Positions 23,519 through 38,500 of a DNA stretch of 64,000 nt are shown piece after piece. The notes below the pieces were generated by a model, which did no database searches, was not told the origin of the DNA, and saw only the letters and a program-made list of their open reading frames with translations. Made by a program: the position numbers and the translations under genes. The stretch is from Papio anubis (taxonomy: Eukaryota; Chordata; Mammalia; Primates; Cercopithecidae): NCBI RefSeq assembly GCF_008728515.1, contig NC_044986.1, positions 66,639,159-66,703,158 of the forward strand. The letters run 5' to 3'. Every line of letters starts with the position of its first letter. The stretch's first letter is position 1.

Positions 23519-26500
23519 CTGTATTCGGAGAAAAGAAAAACAAATTAGAATTCCTGCTAAGAATCAAAATCACACCTAACATATAACAAAGACTAATATA
23601 CTTGCTTTAATGAATTCTACTGTGAATTACCTGAAAATGAATGGACATACATACAAAATTTCTCTACAGCACATGCAAGTGTTTTCTTTTGGACTTCCTT
23701 CCACTTCATGCTAATTGTATAGTGTGATTTTCAAACTTTTTTTTTTTTTTTGAGACAGGGTCTCACTCTCTTGCCCAGAATGGAGTGCAGTAGCAGCAAT
23801 CATGGCTTACTGCAACCTCCATCTTCCAGGTTCAAGCAATTCCCGTGCCTCAGTCTCCCTAGCAGCTGGCATTACAGACATGTGCCACCACATCTGGCTA
23901 AATTTTGTATTTTTTTGTAGAGACAGGGTTTCTCCATGTTGGCCAGGCTAGTCTCGAACTCCTGGGCTCAAGTGATCCGCCCACGTCAGCCTCCCAAAGT
24001 GATGGGATTATAGGCTAAGCCATCACACCCAGCCTTCAAATTTGTTTTTTTTAAGTGGCACAATCATTTTCTTACCAGAAAAATCTTACAGAGAATTCTG
24101 ATATCTAAGGAGGAGAGAACTGTTTTCTGGGTGAAGCAGCCTGTGGCTAGATGGGAGTGTGGAGATCAGCCCACTCAGGGTCCCCTCCAACGTCCAGCAG
24201 GCACCTCCACGGAACTCAGAGGGGCACAGTGGGTCATGGTTTGGAAACCGCTATGATACAGTGTGGCACTAAAGGTGATATGTAGCAGCTCATCTTCCTT
24301 CCCACACACACTACAGAATTCTAAAAACATTTCTCACTCTCTTCCCTCTCTTCCTGTGTATGTGATATGTTAAAAATATGTATGTGGCTGGGTGCAGTGG
24401 CTCACGCCTGTAATCCTAGCATTTTGGGAGGACAAGGTGGGTGGATTGCTAGCCTGGGTGACATGGTGAAACCCTGCCTGATTAGTGTTCAAGACCAGCC
24501 TGGTTCGAGACCTGGTTTGAGACCAGCTTGGGCAACATGGTGAAACCCTATCTCTACAAAATATAAAAAAATTAGACAGGTATGGTGGCACGTGTCTGCA
24601 GTCCCAGCTATTTGGGAGGCTGAGATGAGAGAATCACTTTAACCTGGGGAGGCTGTGGGTACAGTGAGCTGTGATCACGCCCCTGCACTCCAGCCTGGGT
24701 GACAGAGTGAGAGCCTGGGTGACTCTGTGTCAAAAAACAAGCCAGGTTCAGAAAGACAAATACCACATGATCTCATTTATATGTGGCATATAAAAAAGGT
24801 GAATTCATAGAGGTAGAGAGTAGAATGGTGGTTGCCAGGAGCTGAAGGATGGGGAAAGGGCAGGTGATGGTCAAAGGGTACCAAGTTTTAGTTAGACAGA
24901 AGGAATAAGCTTTAGTGATCTATTGCACAGAATGGTGACTGTAATGTCTATTTCAAAATTGCTAAGAGTAGATTTCAAATGTTTTTACCACATACCAAAT
25001 AATGATTAAGTATGTGAGGTAATGATTTCTTAATTAGCTGGATTTAATCATTCCACATTGTAAACATATATCAAAACATCACACTGTATGCTATAAGTAT
25101 ATATAATTATCATTTGTCAACTAAAAATAAAAGTAACATAATTTTTCCATACATCTGTGTAATTTTTAATGAAATTTTACTGGAATAGAAATCTTACCGT
25201 CTGTTGGTACTGTGCAAGCAGATTCACAGGGTGGTGGTAACTAAAATACAAAATATTAAAATCTATTAGTCTAATCTCATTTTTTAAAAAGCTAAAAAGG
25301 TATACTGACAAAAATTTAAGAGAATCTGGACTATCCCAAATTTTAGGATCTAAACATAATTTGTAATATATAGGAATAACAGCAAGTTTGCTCTACTGCT
25401 GAGATGCTAACAAATTCAAGCCTCTTGGATGGTGCAGTGGCTCACGCCCATGATCCCAGCACTTTGGGAGGCCGAGGTGGGTGGATCACAAGGTCAGGAT
25501 TTCAAGACCAGCCTGGTCAACATGGTGAAACCCCGTCTCTACTAAAAATAAAATTATCTGGGCGTGGTGGCAGGCGCCTGTAATCTCAGCTGCTCGGGAG
25601 GCTGAGCCAGAGAACTGCTTGAACCTGGGAGGCGGAGGTTGCAGTGAGCCAAGATTGCGCCACTGCACTCCAGCCTGGGCGACAAAGTGAGACCCGTCTC
25701 AAAAAAAAAAAAATTCAGGCCTCTTGACTTTTTATGACATGGAGAATAATTAATACGAAAAAACCGATTTATGCATATATAACAATTTTATATATACACA
25801 TATATTTATAAAATATGGGCAAAGTGTTCTCACTGAAAAATTATGATAGCTAACCACTGGCTTTTCCCTTACAATTTTTCTTATTTATCTCAACTTTGTC
25901 AGGATTCATACATAAATAAAGATAAATCTAAATGTACTGGTTTCATCATTAAATTGTCCTTTTTTCCTTCTTCTACCCCATTTAGAAGGCAATAAAAAAG
26001 TCAGACCTCATTTTCTTTTGTTTTCCTTATTTAGTATTGTAAATGAAAATAATTTAAGATGATCTCGTTCAATCTTTTGGTAAATCCAAATCAAATAATT
26101 AAAAATAGTACAAAAGCAAAATTATTGCTTTGACAGGTGCTTTTACTACCTCACATGAAAGCCTTTCTTAGGTTACAAATCATTCCTGCAATGGCACCTA
26201 AAACTTGATACCTTCCTCAGTCCTTGCTAAAACCAAGTAAGTAAATTCCCATTGGTTCTTTTGTGGAAGTGGCTTATGATGGGTTATAGGCACACAGGTT
26301 ACTTGGTACATTCTGGAACCATTTTGAGTTTTACAAATTTTACTACCATGCTATCTGTCCAACTTATGATTGATTAGAATCACTACCTCAGCTTCTCCCT
26401 CAGTCAATGACCACTTGTATGTGTTCATGGTTTCTAATTTCAAGACTCCACACAGTAATATGCATACAAAAGGCACTCAAGTATTTGTTGAAACAAGTAC

Positions 26501-29500
26501 TTCCTCTCCCCATTTAGCATCATAGTTTTTAGCAACCAGGTTTTTCTTTTTTTAAGGAAACTTTTACATACAGCATCCACAATGGCTCTGGCAGCATCAG
26601 GATCACACTTGAAGGGGCTCTCAGACACAGTTGTATTCATGCTATTAAATAAAACAAAAGTAGTCATAAGACAAAATAACAAAAATTATCTCTTAAGAGT
26701 TAAAAATTGAGTTGAAAGTGGTTGACCAGGTGATATTCAAGTTTAGTTTAGTCAAAAGCTTTTTCACGTACATTTAACATTCTAATTATTTATTCTGGCA
26801 AGGCATAGCTATTCTTGTGATCAATTTTATTCAAACATCTTAACAAGTTCGGATTTAAGAAACTGAGATTGGGCCGGGCACGGTGGCTCACGCCTGTAAT
26901 TCCAGCACTTTGGGAGGCTGAGGCAGGCGGATCACAGGTCAAGAGATTGAGACCATCCTGGCCAACATGGTGAAACCCCATCTCTACTAAAAATACAAAA
27001 ATTAGCTGGGCGTGGTAGCGCGTGCCTGTAGTCCCAGCTACTTGGGTGGCTGAAACAGGAGGATCGCTTGAATCTGGAAGGCAGAGGTTGCAGTGAGCCG
27101 AGATCGTGCCACTGCACTCCAGCCTGGAGACAGAGCAAGACTTTGTCACGAGAAGAGAGGGAAGGGAAGGAAAGGGAAGGGGAGGGGAGGGGAGGGGAGG
27201 GGAGGGGAGGGGAGGGAAGAGTGAAGGAAGGAAGGAAGGCAAACAAACTGAGATTGAATGCTTTGTAACTCTCACTGAAATAGCTGAGAAATGTGAATTA
27301 AAATGAGAAACATATCTTTCTTAATTGGAAAAAATAATGAAACAAACAAACAAAAAAACCCAGTTCCTGTAGTGCTGGTGAGACATCTGAAACAGACACT
27401 TCTGGCGGGAGTCCTGGTTCAATCTTTCTGAAAAATAATTCTGTAAAATGTATCCAAAACCTTTTAAAAAGCTCATAGGTCTTGATAGAGAAATTCCACC
27501 TCTAAGAACCCAATTCAAGACTGAAACGGTAATTTACAAAGGTGTTTACCATATACTATTTCACTATTAATAATAGTGAAAAATTGCAAGTAACTAAAAT
27601 GTCCAATAATAAGAAATGATTAAAAATAGTTTATCCTTCTTTGCAGGGGATTTAAAAATAAAAAATAAAAAGGTTTACCCATAAAACATATTATACAGAG
27701 ATGGAATATTATATTATTAAAATATGATCTTTCTAGACTGGGCATGGTGGTTCGCATCTGTAGTCTAAGTGCTTTTGGAGGCTGAGCTGTGAGAGGATCA
27801 CTTGAAGCCAGGAGGCCAAGATCAGTCTGGACAACATAGCAAGACACTGTCTCTACAACAAATTTAAAAATCATCTGGGAGTGGTGATTTGTGCCTGTAG
27901 TCCCCAGCTACTTGGGAGGCTGAGACAGAAGGATCACTTCTTTGAGGTTACAGTGAGCTATTACAGTAACATCGCACTTCAGCCTGGGTGAGAGACCCTG
28001 TCTCTAAAAAAAAATTATATTTTTAATGACATGAGGAAATGCGTATTATATAGTGTTAAATTTTAAAAATCATAAGACAAGCCGTATATACAATACAATC
28101 CTAATTTGTTTTTTGTTTTTTTAGCCCACTTTAGTCTAAAATATGGATCATATTTTAAAAATACATTTTTTTGTTTATCCATAGTTCAAGTTTTCCTATA
28201 TATTAGTCATTATAGTATTAATATAATATATGCCCAATTAGAAATATTCCATCAAGGCCGGGCATGGTGGCTCACGCCTGTAATCCCACCACTTTGGAGG
28301 CCAAGGCGGGTGGATCACGAAGTCAGGAGTTCGAGACTAGCCTGGTTAACATGGCAAAACCCCGTCTCTACTAAAAATACAAAAATTAGCCAGGCATGGT
28401 GGCATGCGCCTGTAATACCAGCTACTCGGGAGGCTGAGGCAGGAGAAACGCTTGAATCTGGGAGGCGGAGGTGGCAGTGAGCTGAGATAGTGCCATTGTA
28501 CTCCAGCCTGGGCAACAAGATCAAGACTCTGTCTCAAACAACAACAACAAAAAAGAAATACTCCATCAAAATGAAAAATGAATCATCTTTGCTTACCTGT
28601 TATTTAACATACATTAAGACCATTTTCATAGAAATCGTTAAGATACCAAAAAATAGAGAAGTTAACTTAAATGCCAAATCTTTTTCCTTTTTTTTTTTTT
28701 TTCTTTTGAGACAGGGTCTTGCTCAGTTGCCCCAGCTGAAGTGCAGTGAGGCAATCACAGCTCACTGCAGCCTTGATCTCCAAGGCTCAAGTGATCTTCC
28801 CACCTCAGCATTGCTACAGGCAAGCGCCACCAGGCCTGGCTAGTTTTTTTAATATTTAGTAGAGATGAGGTCTCACTATGTTGCCCCCACCAGTCTCCAG
28901 TTCCTGAGTTCAAGTGATCCTCCTGCCTCAGCCTCCTAAAGTGCTGGAATTACAAGAATGAGCCACAGCACCCAGCCAAATGCCAACTCTTAGGATTGTA
29001 CAATTTTACACAAATATATATAACTCTTCTCCATTTTTCTTCTGTTTGAAGGACAGTGTTTTCATTTTATAGGACATTATCCTGACACAGAATAGAAGAT
29101 TTCTGGGAGAATTATTTCTGTACATTAGCCTTTTCTCATACTCTCGCTCTCCTTTTTTTTTTTTTTTTTTTTTGAGACCGAGTCTCACTCTGTCGCCCAG
29201 GCTGGAGTACAGTGGTACGATCACTGCAGCTTCAACCTCCCCAAGCTCAGGTGATCCTCCCAACTCAGCCTCCTACGTAGCTGGGACTACAGGTGTGTAC
29301 CACCATGCCCAGCTAATTTTTGTACTTTTTGTAGAGATAGGGTTTCTCCATGTTGTCCAGGCTGGTCTTCAACTCCTGGGCTCAAGTGATCCGTCCACCT
29401 TGGCTTCCCAAACTGCTGGAATGACAGGTGTGAGCCACCACACCCCGCCTTGTATCTCTTTTCTAAGTGAAAGTAACAGCACAGTGTCTTATGATTATTA

Positions 29501-32500
29501 AAATCTTTTCTGCAAGCTGGTCTGCTTTGTGTGTTAAACATGCAAAGTGTTTACACTTACCAACTGATTCCTTTTCCATTCGTTTTCTTAGTCACTAATG
29601 CTTTCCAATGGTCATGAGTGCTTTTAATAATATCAATTGCAAAGTCCTATAATTTGAAGAGATTTGCATTACAATGATAAAAAGGTATTCTTTTCCTATT
29701 ATCAACATTTCCCCAAAGCCTGATAATTTGTCTCTTTTGAATCATTTCCTTATTCTAAAAATGGAAGAGAATATTAAAGTGAATAAACACCAAGACTGTG
29801 TTATGTTTCCAGACTTCTGTTTTATGAATCTTTAGATAGTAACAATATGGTTAAATTATAAGTCTCAATAGAAATGAGCCTAAAGCTACAGTTCTGAATG
29901 ACATATTACCTTATCTTTAAATTCTGCATTAAAAGCAAACTCGTTTTCTGGTTTTCCATCAGGAACCTTATACCTTCTAAACCAGTCCACAGTAGCTTCC
30001 AAGTAGCCAGGTTTCAGCCGTTTGACATCATTGATATCTAAGAAGAGAAGAAGCATAAGATGACAGTGACAATGATTTTTTTAAAAAAGAAAGAGAATAA
30101 GCAGATTTCAAGATGCACAAATAATTACACATTCAACAAAAATTCCAAGTACTTATTTTGAAAGAGCTGTGGAATGACTTATCATGGAAGTTCAAGATAA
30201 TGTTGGAGCGAAGCCCCTTGTTGAGAAGAGAAGCCATACATTGAAAGGAAATCATCTAGTGTCTCCGAATATCTCTAACATTAAGTACAGAGAACAATCA
30301 GTGCAATAGTAACCTCTGTTAGGTAAGGGCAAACAGCTGGTGGCTACATAATGAAACAACCAGTTTGGCAAATGTAGATAATTCCTATGAGAAGTGTACA
30401 AGATACTGAAAGAGACAGAGGTTATCTTTTTTTTTTTTTTTTGGAGACAGGGTCTCTCTCTGTCACCCAGGCTGGAATGTAGTGGCCCGAAAAAGGCTCA
30501 CTGCAGCCTTGACCTCCAGAGCTCAGGTGATCCTCTCACCTCAGCCTCCTGAGTAGCTGGGACTATAAGCATGCACATGCCCAGCTAATTTTTAAATTTT
30601 TTGTAGAGATGGGGTCTTGTCATGTTACCCAGGCTGGTCTCAAACTCCTGGGCTCAAGCAATCCTCCTGCCTTGGCTTCCCAAAGCACTGGGATTACAAG
30701 CTTGAGGTACTATCCCTGGTCCAGAGGCAGAGGCTATATGTCAGAGAATCACAACACTATTGCGTACTAAAAGATAAGAAAAATAGATTAGATTGATATC
30801 CATTGTTGGGTTATGTGTTAAATGTGACTAGACTTTGCTGGATAGTACAGGCACTGTATATAACAATACTTTAGTTCTGGCTGACAGAAAAGTGTACTGC
30901 TTAAAAAACTTTAAGTTTCTGTGTAGCCATCAACAATGGCTAGCCTCAATGTCATCAAACTGCACTTTAAATAACAAACTCCTGCACAATGCAAGCAAAC
31001 GGAGATACACATGCTAAAAAGTCAGTTAGGAAAAGTATTATGAGGAAGAGAAATACATTTGACCACAACAAAAGCTTATTTATATTTGTATAAGATAACA
31101 TTGCTTCAATCCAATTTATTTATTTTTTTGAGATGAAGTCTCACTCTGTCTCCCAGGCTGGATCTCGGCTCACTGCAAGCTCCGCCTCCTGGGTTCACGC
31201 CATTCTCCTGCCTCAGCCTCCTGAGTAACTGGGACTACAGGTGCCCACCACCATGCCTGGCTAGTTTTTTTGTATTTTTAGTAGAGATGGGGTTTCACTG
31301 TGTTAGCCAGGATGGTCTTGATCTCCTGACCTCATGATCCACCTGCCTCGGCCTCCCAAAGTGCTGGGATTACAGGCGTGAGCCACTGTGCCCGGCCGAT
31401 TTATAATTCAATCCAATTTATAATCTGCATAAAGAATAGCATGCATTCTATTATCATAGTATCACTAAAAGTACAGAAACTTTACAGAATGCACTGGGCA
31501 ATGTTTAAGCACTAGTAAATTTCAAAGAACTTATAATTTACATAAAATGTGTCACCTGATACAGAAATAATTTGGAAATCCAGAAATCCAACATGCAAAT
31601 GTTGATGTTTTCCAATACCAGAAACCAATTCTCCATTTATTCAGAAACCAACTGGGTGCTCAGTAATTCAGTGTGATTCTGACACTATCTACCTGGAGTT
31701 AGCATCAGATCTCAAAGGTTAGGGGCCCAGTCTCATAAGACTGCCCCACTTGTTTCCCAGCATGCCTCCTGTACTTCTGACTGATCAGCTATAAATTGGG
31801 GGTTTTCACAGTCCTCTCCCTAAGTTCCCTAATTTGCTAAAATGATTCACAGAACTCAGGAAAACATTGAAGTTTAACATTTTGTTATACGCATGCAACT
31901 CAGGGACAGCAAATGGAAGAGATGCACAGGGGCAAGCTACAGGATGGACAATAGATACTGCCTTAGGTTGACATTAGGGAAAGCTGCATACTACTTGCAC
32001 CATGGGACCAGCCACCCTAAGAAAGTTTTCACGGTTCTAATAACCTGAACTGCAGGGAAATAATGCCTTAGTAAATGAGTGCTGACAGAGTGACGGGCTT
32101 GGCTTCACTAATCATGGCCACAGCATGCCAAGTTCTCTTGTAAAAGAAGTACATTGGAAATGCAGGCACTGACCTATAGAACAGAGCCGCACCACCAAGT
32201 TAGTGAACAGATGGTGTGAATGCACTCTTACCTTTCAAAATTGAAACGAAACGTTAAAGGATTGGCATTCTTCCAGTCCTTCTTCAATGAATTAACACAG
32301 ATGCAAATATACATCACATCATTTTGAGGGAACATGCTCTCAAGGTGACTCTTATCACTGCTGACATTGACCTCCATCACCTGGCTGAGGCAGTGTTTGT
32401 CAAGTTTCTGTGCTGTAAAGTCATTCTCTCCTGTCCCTTACCCACATTGTACTCGTTGGAAGGAAGTCACCATGCACAACTCACAATTAAGGACCTCCTT

Positions 32501-35500
32501 GAGAATGGAGTATCTACATAAATTATTTGGAATTATTCTGCTTTGAGATTTATCTATTCTTCCTCATTTGTTTATTTATTCAATCATTTATTTATGTCAG
32601 TATAGACTCATGGATATTTATTTTATGTTCCAGGTTATATTAAAATACTACTTTATTTTCTTGCTCAAATTGTTCTAGCTTTGGCAACTCCTATGTATGT
32701 ACCCAAGAATAAAAACATAAGTCCACACAAAAACTTGTACAGGAATGTTCATGGCAGCATTACACAGTCAAAACAACCCAAACGTCCATCAACTGATGAA
32801 TGGATAAACAAAATGTAATATATTCACACAATGGAATAATATTCAACCATAAAAAGGAGTACTGACAGATGCTACAATATGCAATATGGATGAACCTAGA
32901 AAACATTATACTAAGTGAAAGAAACCAGAAACAACAACAAAAAAAATCCACATATTGTACCAGTCCATGTATGAGATACCTAGAATAGGTAGAATAGGCA
33001 ACTCCATAAAGACAAAAAGCAGATTAGTGGTTGCCAGGGCCTGGAGAGGAGGAGGGAATAGGGAATGACTTGAACTAGTGGTGATGGCTGCACAACCTTG
33101 TGAATGAATGAAATGCCACTGAAGTGTACACTTTCATTAAAATGGTGAATTTTATGTTATGTAAATTTTACCATCAAAAAAAAAAAGAGGGGGGGAATGA
33201 AGTGCTGATATATGCTACAATATGGATGAACCCTGAAAACACTTATTTCACTAAGTGAAATAAACCAGACACAGAGGCCACCTATATGATGCCATTTACA
33301 TGAAATGACAGCATAGGCAAATCCATAGGCACAAAATAGATCCGCAGTCACCTGGGACTGAGGGAAGCGGGACAGAGAGTGATAGCCCATGGACACAGGA
33401 TTTCCTTTTGGGCTGATGAAATGTTCTGCAATTAGAGAGTGGTGATGGTTGTACAACTTAGTGAATATACTAAAAACCACTGAATTGTGCATTTTACAGT
33501 GGTGACTCTTTGATATGTGAATATCTCAATTAAATGTTTTAAAATAAATAAACATAGCAACTGAGTGCTGGTATGTGGGGAAGGAAAGGACAAAGAAACA
33601 GTAAGAACTTACCAGATTTTTTTCTGTTCTGGAATGAAGGAGAAAGTGTACTTAGTTAATTACAAGTAGTCATAGAAATAATGCTTGAACAGTGCTTTGT
33701 TCCTCCATCCTTTAATAGTTTGAAGTAATGGGCTTACAATTCTGTCATTACAGGTTAAGTTTGGTGGTGTTTATGAATTAATTAGAAAGACTTCAGACTC
33801 TTCAAATTTTCTTACCATTATAGTTGGCTGCATCAGGATCATCCACATTAATGGCAATGACTTTCCAGTCGGTTTCCCCTTCATCAATCATAGCCAATAT
33901 GCCTAGAACTTTCACGCCAATTATTTCACCTCTTGCACATACCTAAGTCAATAGACAAAGTCAGGACAACATTACAGAATGAAACTCTAGAAGACAGTTT
34001 TACTTGGCTAACAGGAAGTAAGAAAGAGGCCAAGTTCTTGTGAATTTACCTGGAGACTGTTTCTTTAAGCAAATTTTAAAAACCTAGGTAAGTAAAAGTT
34101 TCATCAGTCCTATTAAAGTTGAAAACAGGACTTATAGGTCCTATTTTCTTCTAGGTCATAGGGAAACCAGTACATAGCTCAGGGTAATCAATGTTTTTTG
34201 CACTATCATTGATTATACTGAAGAATAAGTCCTCCATAGTCTCAAATATGTATCTTAATATGCTTTACCTTTTATTTTATAAAAGTCATTGAGTTAAGCA
34301 AGTCATACAATGACTTAAAAAGTTTATGACTTAAAAAACAAAATGAAAACTTTGTTTTTAGTTGTTTACTATTTCTCTGAGCCTGAGAGAGACATAAAGA
34401 AATAACTATAATCAGAATCTTAGAACAACCCTCCTTGATGGAGGAATTACTACCATGAATCTCCAACTCAAGAGGTTATTTGGTTTGGGTCAATTTACTG
34501 ATCACTCTAAATCGTTAGGCAAGGTTTGCCATGGATTGAGAGGGAATTTCCCTCCTGGTACCTTTCATCTATTAACTAATTATCCATCTTCTAAAGCAAT
34601 GCAGAACACGTCCAGTTTTTCTAGATATATGTTCAATCACACATACACAGACACGTTTTTTTTCCAGACTAGGTTTAAATGTACAAATTATAATATACAA
34701 ATGCTTAAAATGCAAGAGAAGCCTTTAATACCAAAGAGACATCATTATTTCACTAATATTCATCCATTTTATTCACAGTATTTTTTAAAGTATGAAATTT
34801 GGTATACTTCATTAATCTCTCAACACTAAAGAAAAAAATGTCACATTTCATTACCTTGCTTCCAATTTCACACACATCAATTGGGTCATTGTCACCACAA
34901 CAGCCAGTATGTTTATCATTGTGCCCTGGGTCTTCCCAAGTCTGAAAAAAATAATACTTAGTGTATATCGTTCCTATACATATGGACAAAATGGATCATG
35001 TTGAGAATAATAGATAACGTCCTATGACTCTTCAGCTATTTTTTTCTCATTGTTTTAGTTCTTTATTCGCATGTAAGAATCTTAACTACGCACAATAGTT
35101 TCAATTAAATGTTGTAGCTCCTACTACACATATAATGCTAAATTTAAGCTTTAAAACAGATAATGATCCTATTTAAAACAAGCAAAAGCCAACTACTTAA
35201 TAACTGAGACAACAGGGAAAACACAAATATAGACCGAAACGTTTACTTTAAAGATGTGTGGTTTTAGGCCGGGGAGGCTGAGGCAGGTGGATCACCTGAG
35301 GTCAGGAGTTCGAGACCAGCCTAGCCAATACGGTGAAACCCTGTATACACTACAAATATAAAAATTAGCCAGGCGTGGTGGTGCATGCCTGTAATACCAG
35401 CTACTTGGGAGGCTGAGGCAGAAGAATCGCTTGAACCCAGGAAGCAGCGGTTGCGGTGAGCCTAGATCATGCCACTGCACTCCAGCCTGGGCAACAGAGC

Positions 35501-38500
35501 GAGGCTCCATCTCAAAAAAAAAAAAAAAACAAAAACAAAAAACAGAAGATAAAACACACAAACGTGTGTGTATGTGTGTGTTTTCTTTTCTTTTCTTTCT
35601 TTTTTTTTTTGTTTTTTTGGTAGAGACAGGGTCTCACTATGTTGCCCAGGCTTGTCTCAAACTCCTGGGCTCAAGTGATACTCCCACCTTGGTGTCCCAA
35701 AGTATGGGATTACAGGCATAAGCCACTGTACCTGGTGTTAGATTTTCTTTATAATAAATTCCCAAAACAGAAGTAGGTAGGCAAGAATAGTAAGATGGAA
35801 AGGTTATGTTCTTTTTCTTTTTTGAGACAGAGTCTTGCTCTGTCACTCAGACTGGGTGGAGTGCAGTGGCACAATCTTGGCTCCCTGCAACCTCTGCCTC
35901 TCATGTTCAAGCAATTCTCCTGTCTCAGCCTCCTGAGTCGCTGGGATTACAGGCACACGCCACCACACCTGGCTAATTTTTGTATTTTTAGTAGAGATGG
36001 GGTTTCACCATGTTGGCCAGACTGGTCTTAAACTCTTGACCTCAGGTGATCCTCCCACCTTGGCCTCCCAAAGTGCTGGGATTACAGGTATGAGCCACCA
36101 CACCCAGCCAAAAGGTTACGTTCTGATGTTAAAAGTATCATCACTGACCAGGAGTCAAGACTGAAACGTTTAATCAGGATTTTCCAGAACTTTACATGAC
36201 TGGTTTTCTTTCCTTCCTAAATTGTAAGCCAGAGTCCTTGCAGAACATCTCACAAAAACACTGATAGCCTGTGCTAGCCAGGATGTTAGGTTTAAAATGT
36301 AGCTGTTGCTATTGGTTCTTTTTTCCTCCAACTGGGACACATTACTTGGATTTTTTGGCTACTCAGCTGGAGTAAAGGCAAAAGATAAATGAGAAGGGTG
36401 ATAAAGGAAGACCACATCTAACAAATCCAACATTAAGAAAGCAAAATCCAACCCACAGAACAGTAAGTATTTCAGCAATGTTCTCCTACAAGGATGATAT
36501 ATCAAGGCTGAATACTATTAATAAATCCATTGAGGCCGGGTGTGGTGGCTCATGCCTGTAATCCCAGCACTTTGGGAGGCCGAGGCAGGCAGATGAAAAG
36601 GTCAGGAGTTTGAGACCAGTCTGGCCAATATAGTGAAACCCTATCTCTAATAAAAATACAAAAAATTAGCTGGGCGTGGTGGCGGGTGCCTGTAATCCCA
36701 GCTACTCAGGAGGCTGGGGCAAGAGAATCGCTTGAAACTGGGAGGCAGAGGTTGCAGTGAGCCAAGATTGCGCCACCGCACTCCAGTCCGGGCAACAGTG
36801 TGAGACTCCGTCTCAAAAACAACAACAACAACAACAACAAAAAATCAATTAAAGTATAAGGTGAAACACTGTAATTAAGACAAACAAATGACTTTGTGCT
36901 TACCTAACAAGCCAGATGGGTCAGACCTATGTTCTACTATCTTATAGGTTGTTTCATAGTAGGTTCCATTTAACAGACTTCATTGTTGATAAAAACAAAC
37001 CATTTATCAACAAATTCAACTGAATGTTTATTTAGTGTCTCAGCATTAAATTTTAAGTGCCACAGCACTGGCCTAGCCGAACCAGAATTAAATAGATGTC
37101 ATTTACTCATTATAGACAAGATCCTAGTGATTCTTCACTCAAATATTAAATAAGAACCTGCTACATACTGACATTGTGCCAGGAATAAATTGGTAAACAA
37201 CCCTTCTCAAAGGGTTGACTATTTAAGAAAACAGGATCCCCTCATTACTTTACCACAAAGAGCTTGACCTGAAGAAGAGGGAATCAAGACTCTAAACATA
37301 AAAGTCAGCAGTTATGAGAGCTTGTATGTGCAGGTGTTAAGTGCTTTATTTTTTGAAATAACCATACCACCTACATACTGTGAATAGCTCAGGGAGGCAA
37401 TATTAACGTCTCAAGGAGAAAGAAAGTGAGGCAAGTTAGATAAGCTAGGAAGTGGCCATCTTGGGATTTGAACTCTGGTCTGTCTGGTGCCAAAAATTAG
37501 TGCTTTTGACTACTACCATACACTCTTTCTTGACTGAATAGACTTGCAACTCGGTCTGTAGAGAATTTATATAGCTTACAACCAGTCCAAAAAAGAAAAA
37601 GTATTTCAGAAAAGAATAAATGTTCAAATCTGAATTTAAACATTGTAAATATTTACCTTTCAGTTTATCTTGAAAATAAGTTATTTAAGGAAGCATTCAA
37701 ATGAGTTAATTATCCCTTCTTATGTTTTTAAAATCTACCATAGAAAAAACTCTCCACAGGTATTCAAATCTTTTTTACGAATAGCAGTAAGTTAATATTT
37801 AGTAAGTTAAAAAGTACATTGTCAGCAGTTGCATGAAGACATACCTGAGGGATGGCACCATAGTTCCAGATATATCCTTTGTACGGGAACAAATTCGCAA
37901 CATAGCGAAGTTTTCCTTTTTTCACATCTTGTTTAATGGGGTTTAAAGGGTCCTTTGTAGCAATCTGAAATAAAAAATTTCAAATCGTTGCATATTTGGA
38001 TGTGAAATACTATTCAAATAAGGATCTGAGGAAATGAATTATGGTATCTATGTTCCCTAATTCCACTTTAATGATATATTCTATCCCTAACAATTTTATA
38101 ATTGAACTAAGGTGCTTCCATAATCAGCCACTAAGTGGAAAGGTTATGTGAGGTATAAAGGAACTATCAAGAAGGGAAGAAGAACATTTACTAATTCTAG
38201 AAAGCAAAGACTAAAATTACCTGGAATAAATTCTAATGTTTGAGTAATAAAAATATTGTAATTTTTATTAAAAGGGCAAAATAAATACTATCCAATTTTA
38301 TTTTCCTTTACAGAATTTAAAATTATTCAAATACTCGGGTATTTATTACACACAAAAAATGTGATTACTGTAAAAGAGTATGTGGTATAAAATGTTATAA
38401 ATATCCATAACAAAAAGGCAATGATGGTAGGTATCATCAGAAAGAAACTAACACCATGCAACTGAAACTCCAATGAGAGTATCTGTGGCTGGGGTGACTA

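Noticed and set aside
27106..27306. Low-complexity frame rich in Glu, Gly and Arg
   Set aside because: It is the translation of the (GGGGA)n microsatellite.
33601..33640. Possible extra exon upstream of exon 7 (cttaccagatttttttctgt)
   Set aside because: A donor-like match is present on the minus strand, but exons 6 and 7 already join in frame and match the known protein.
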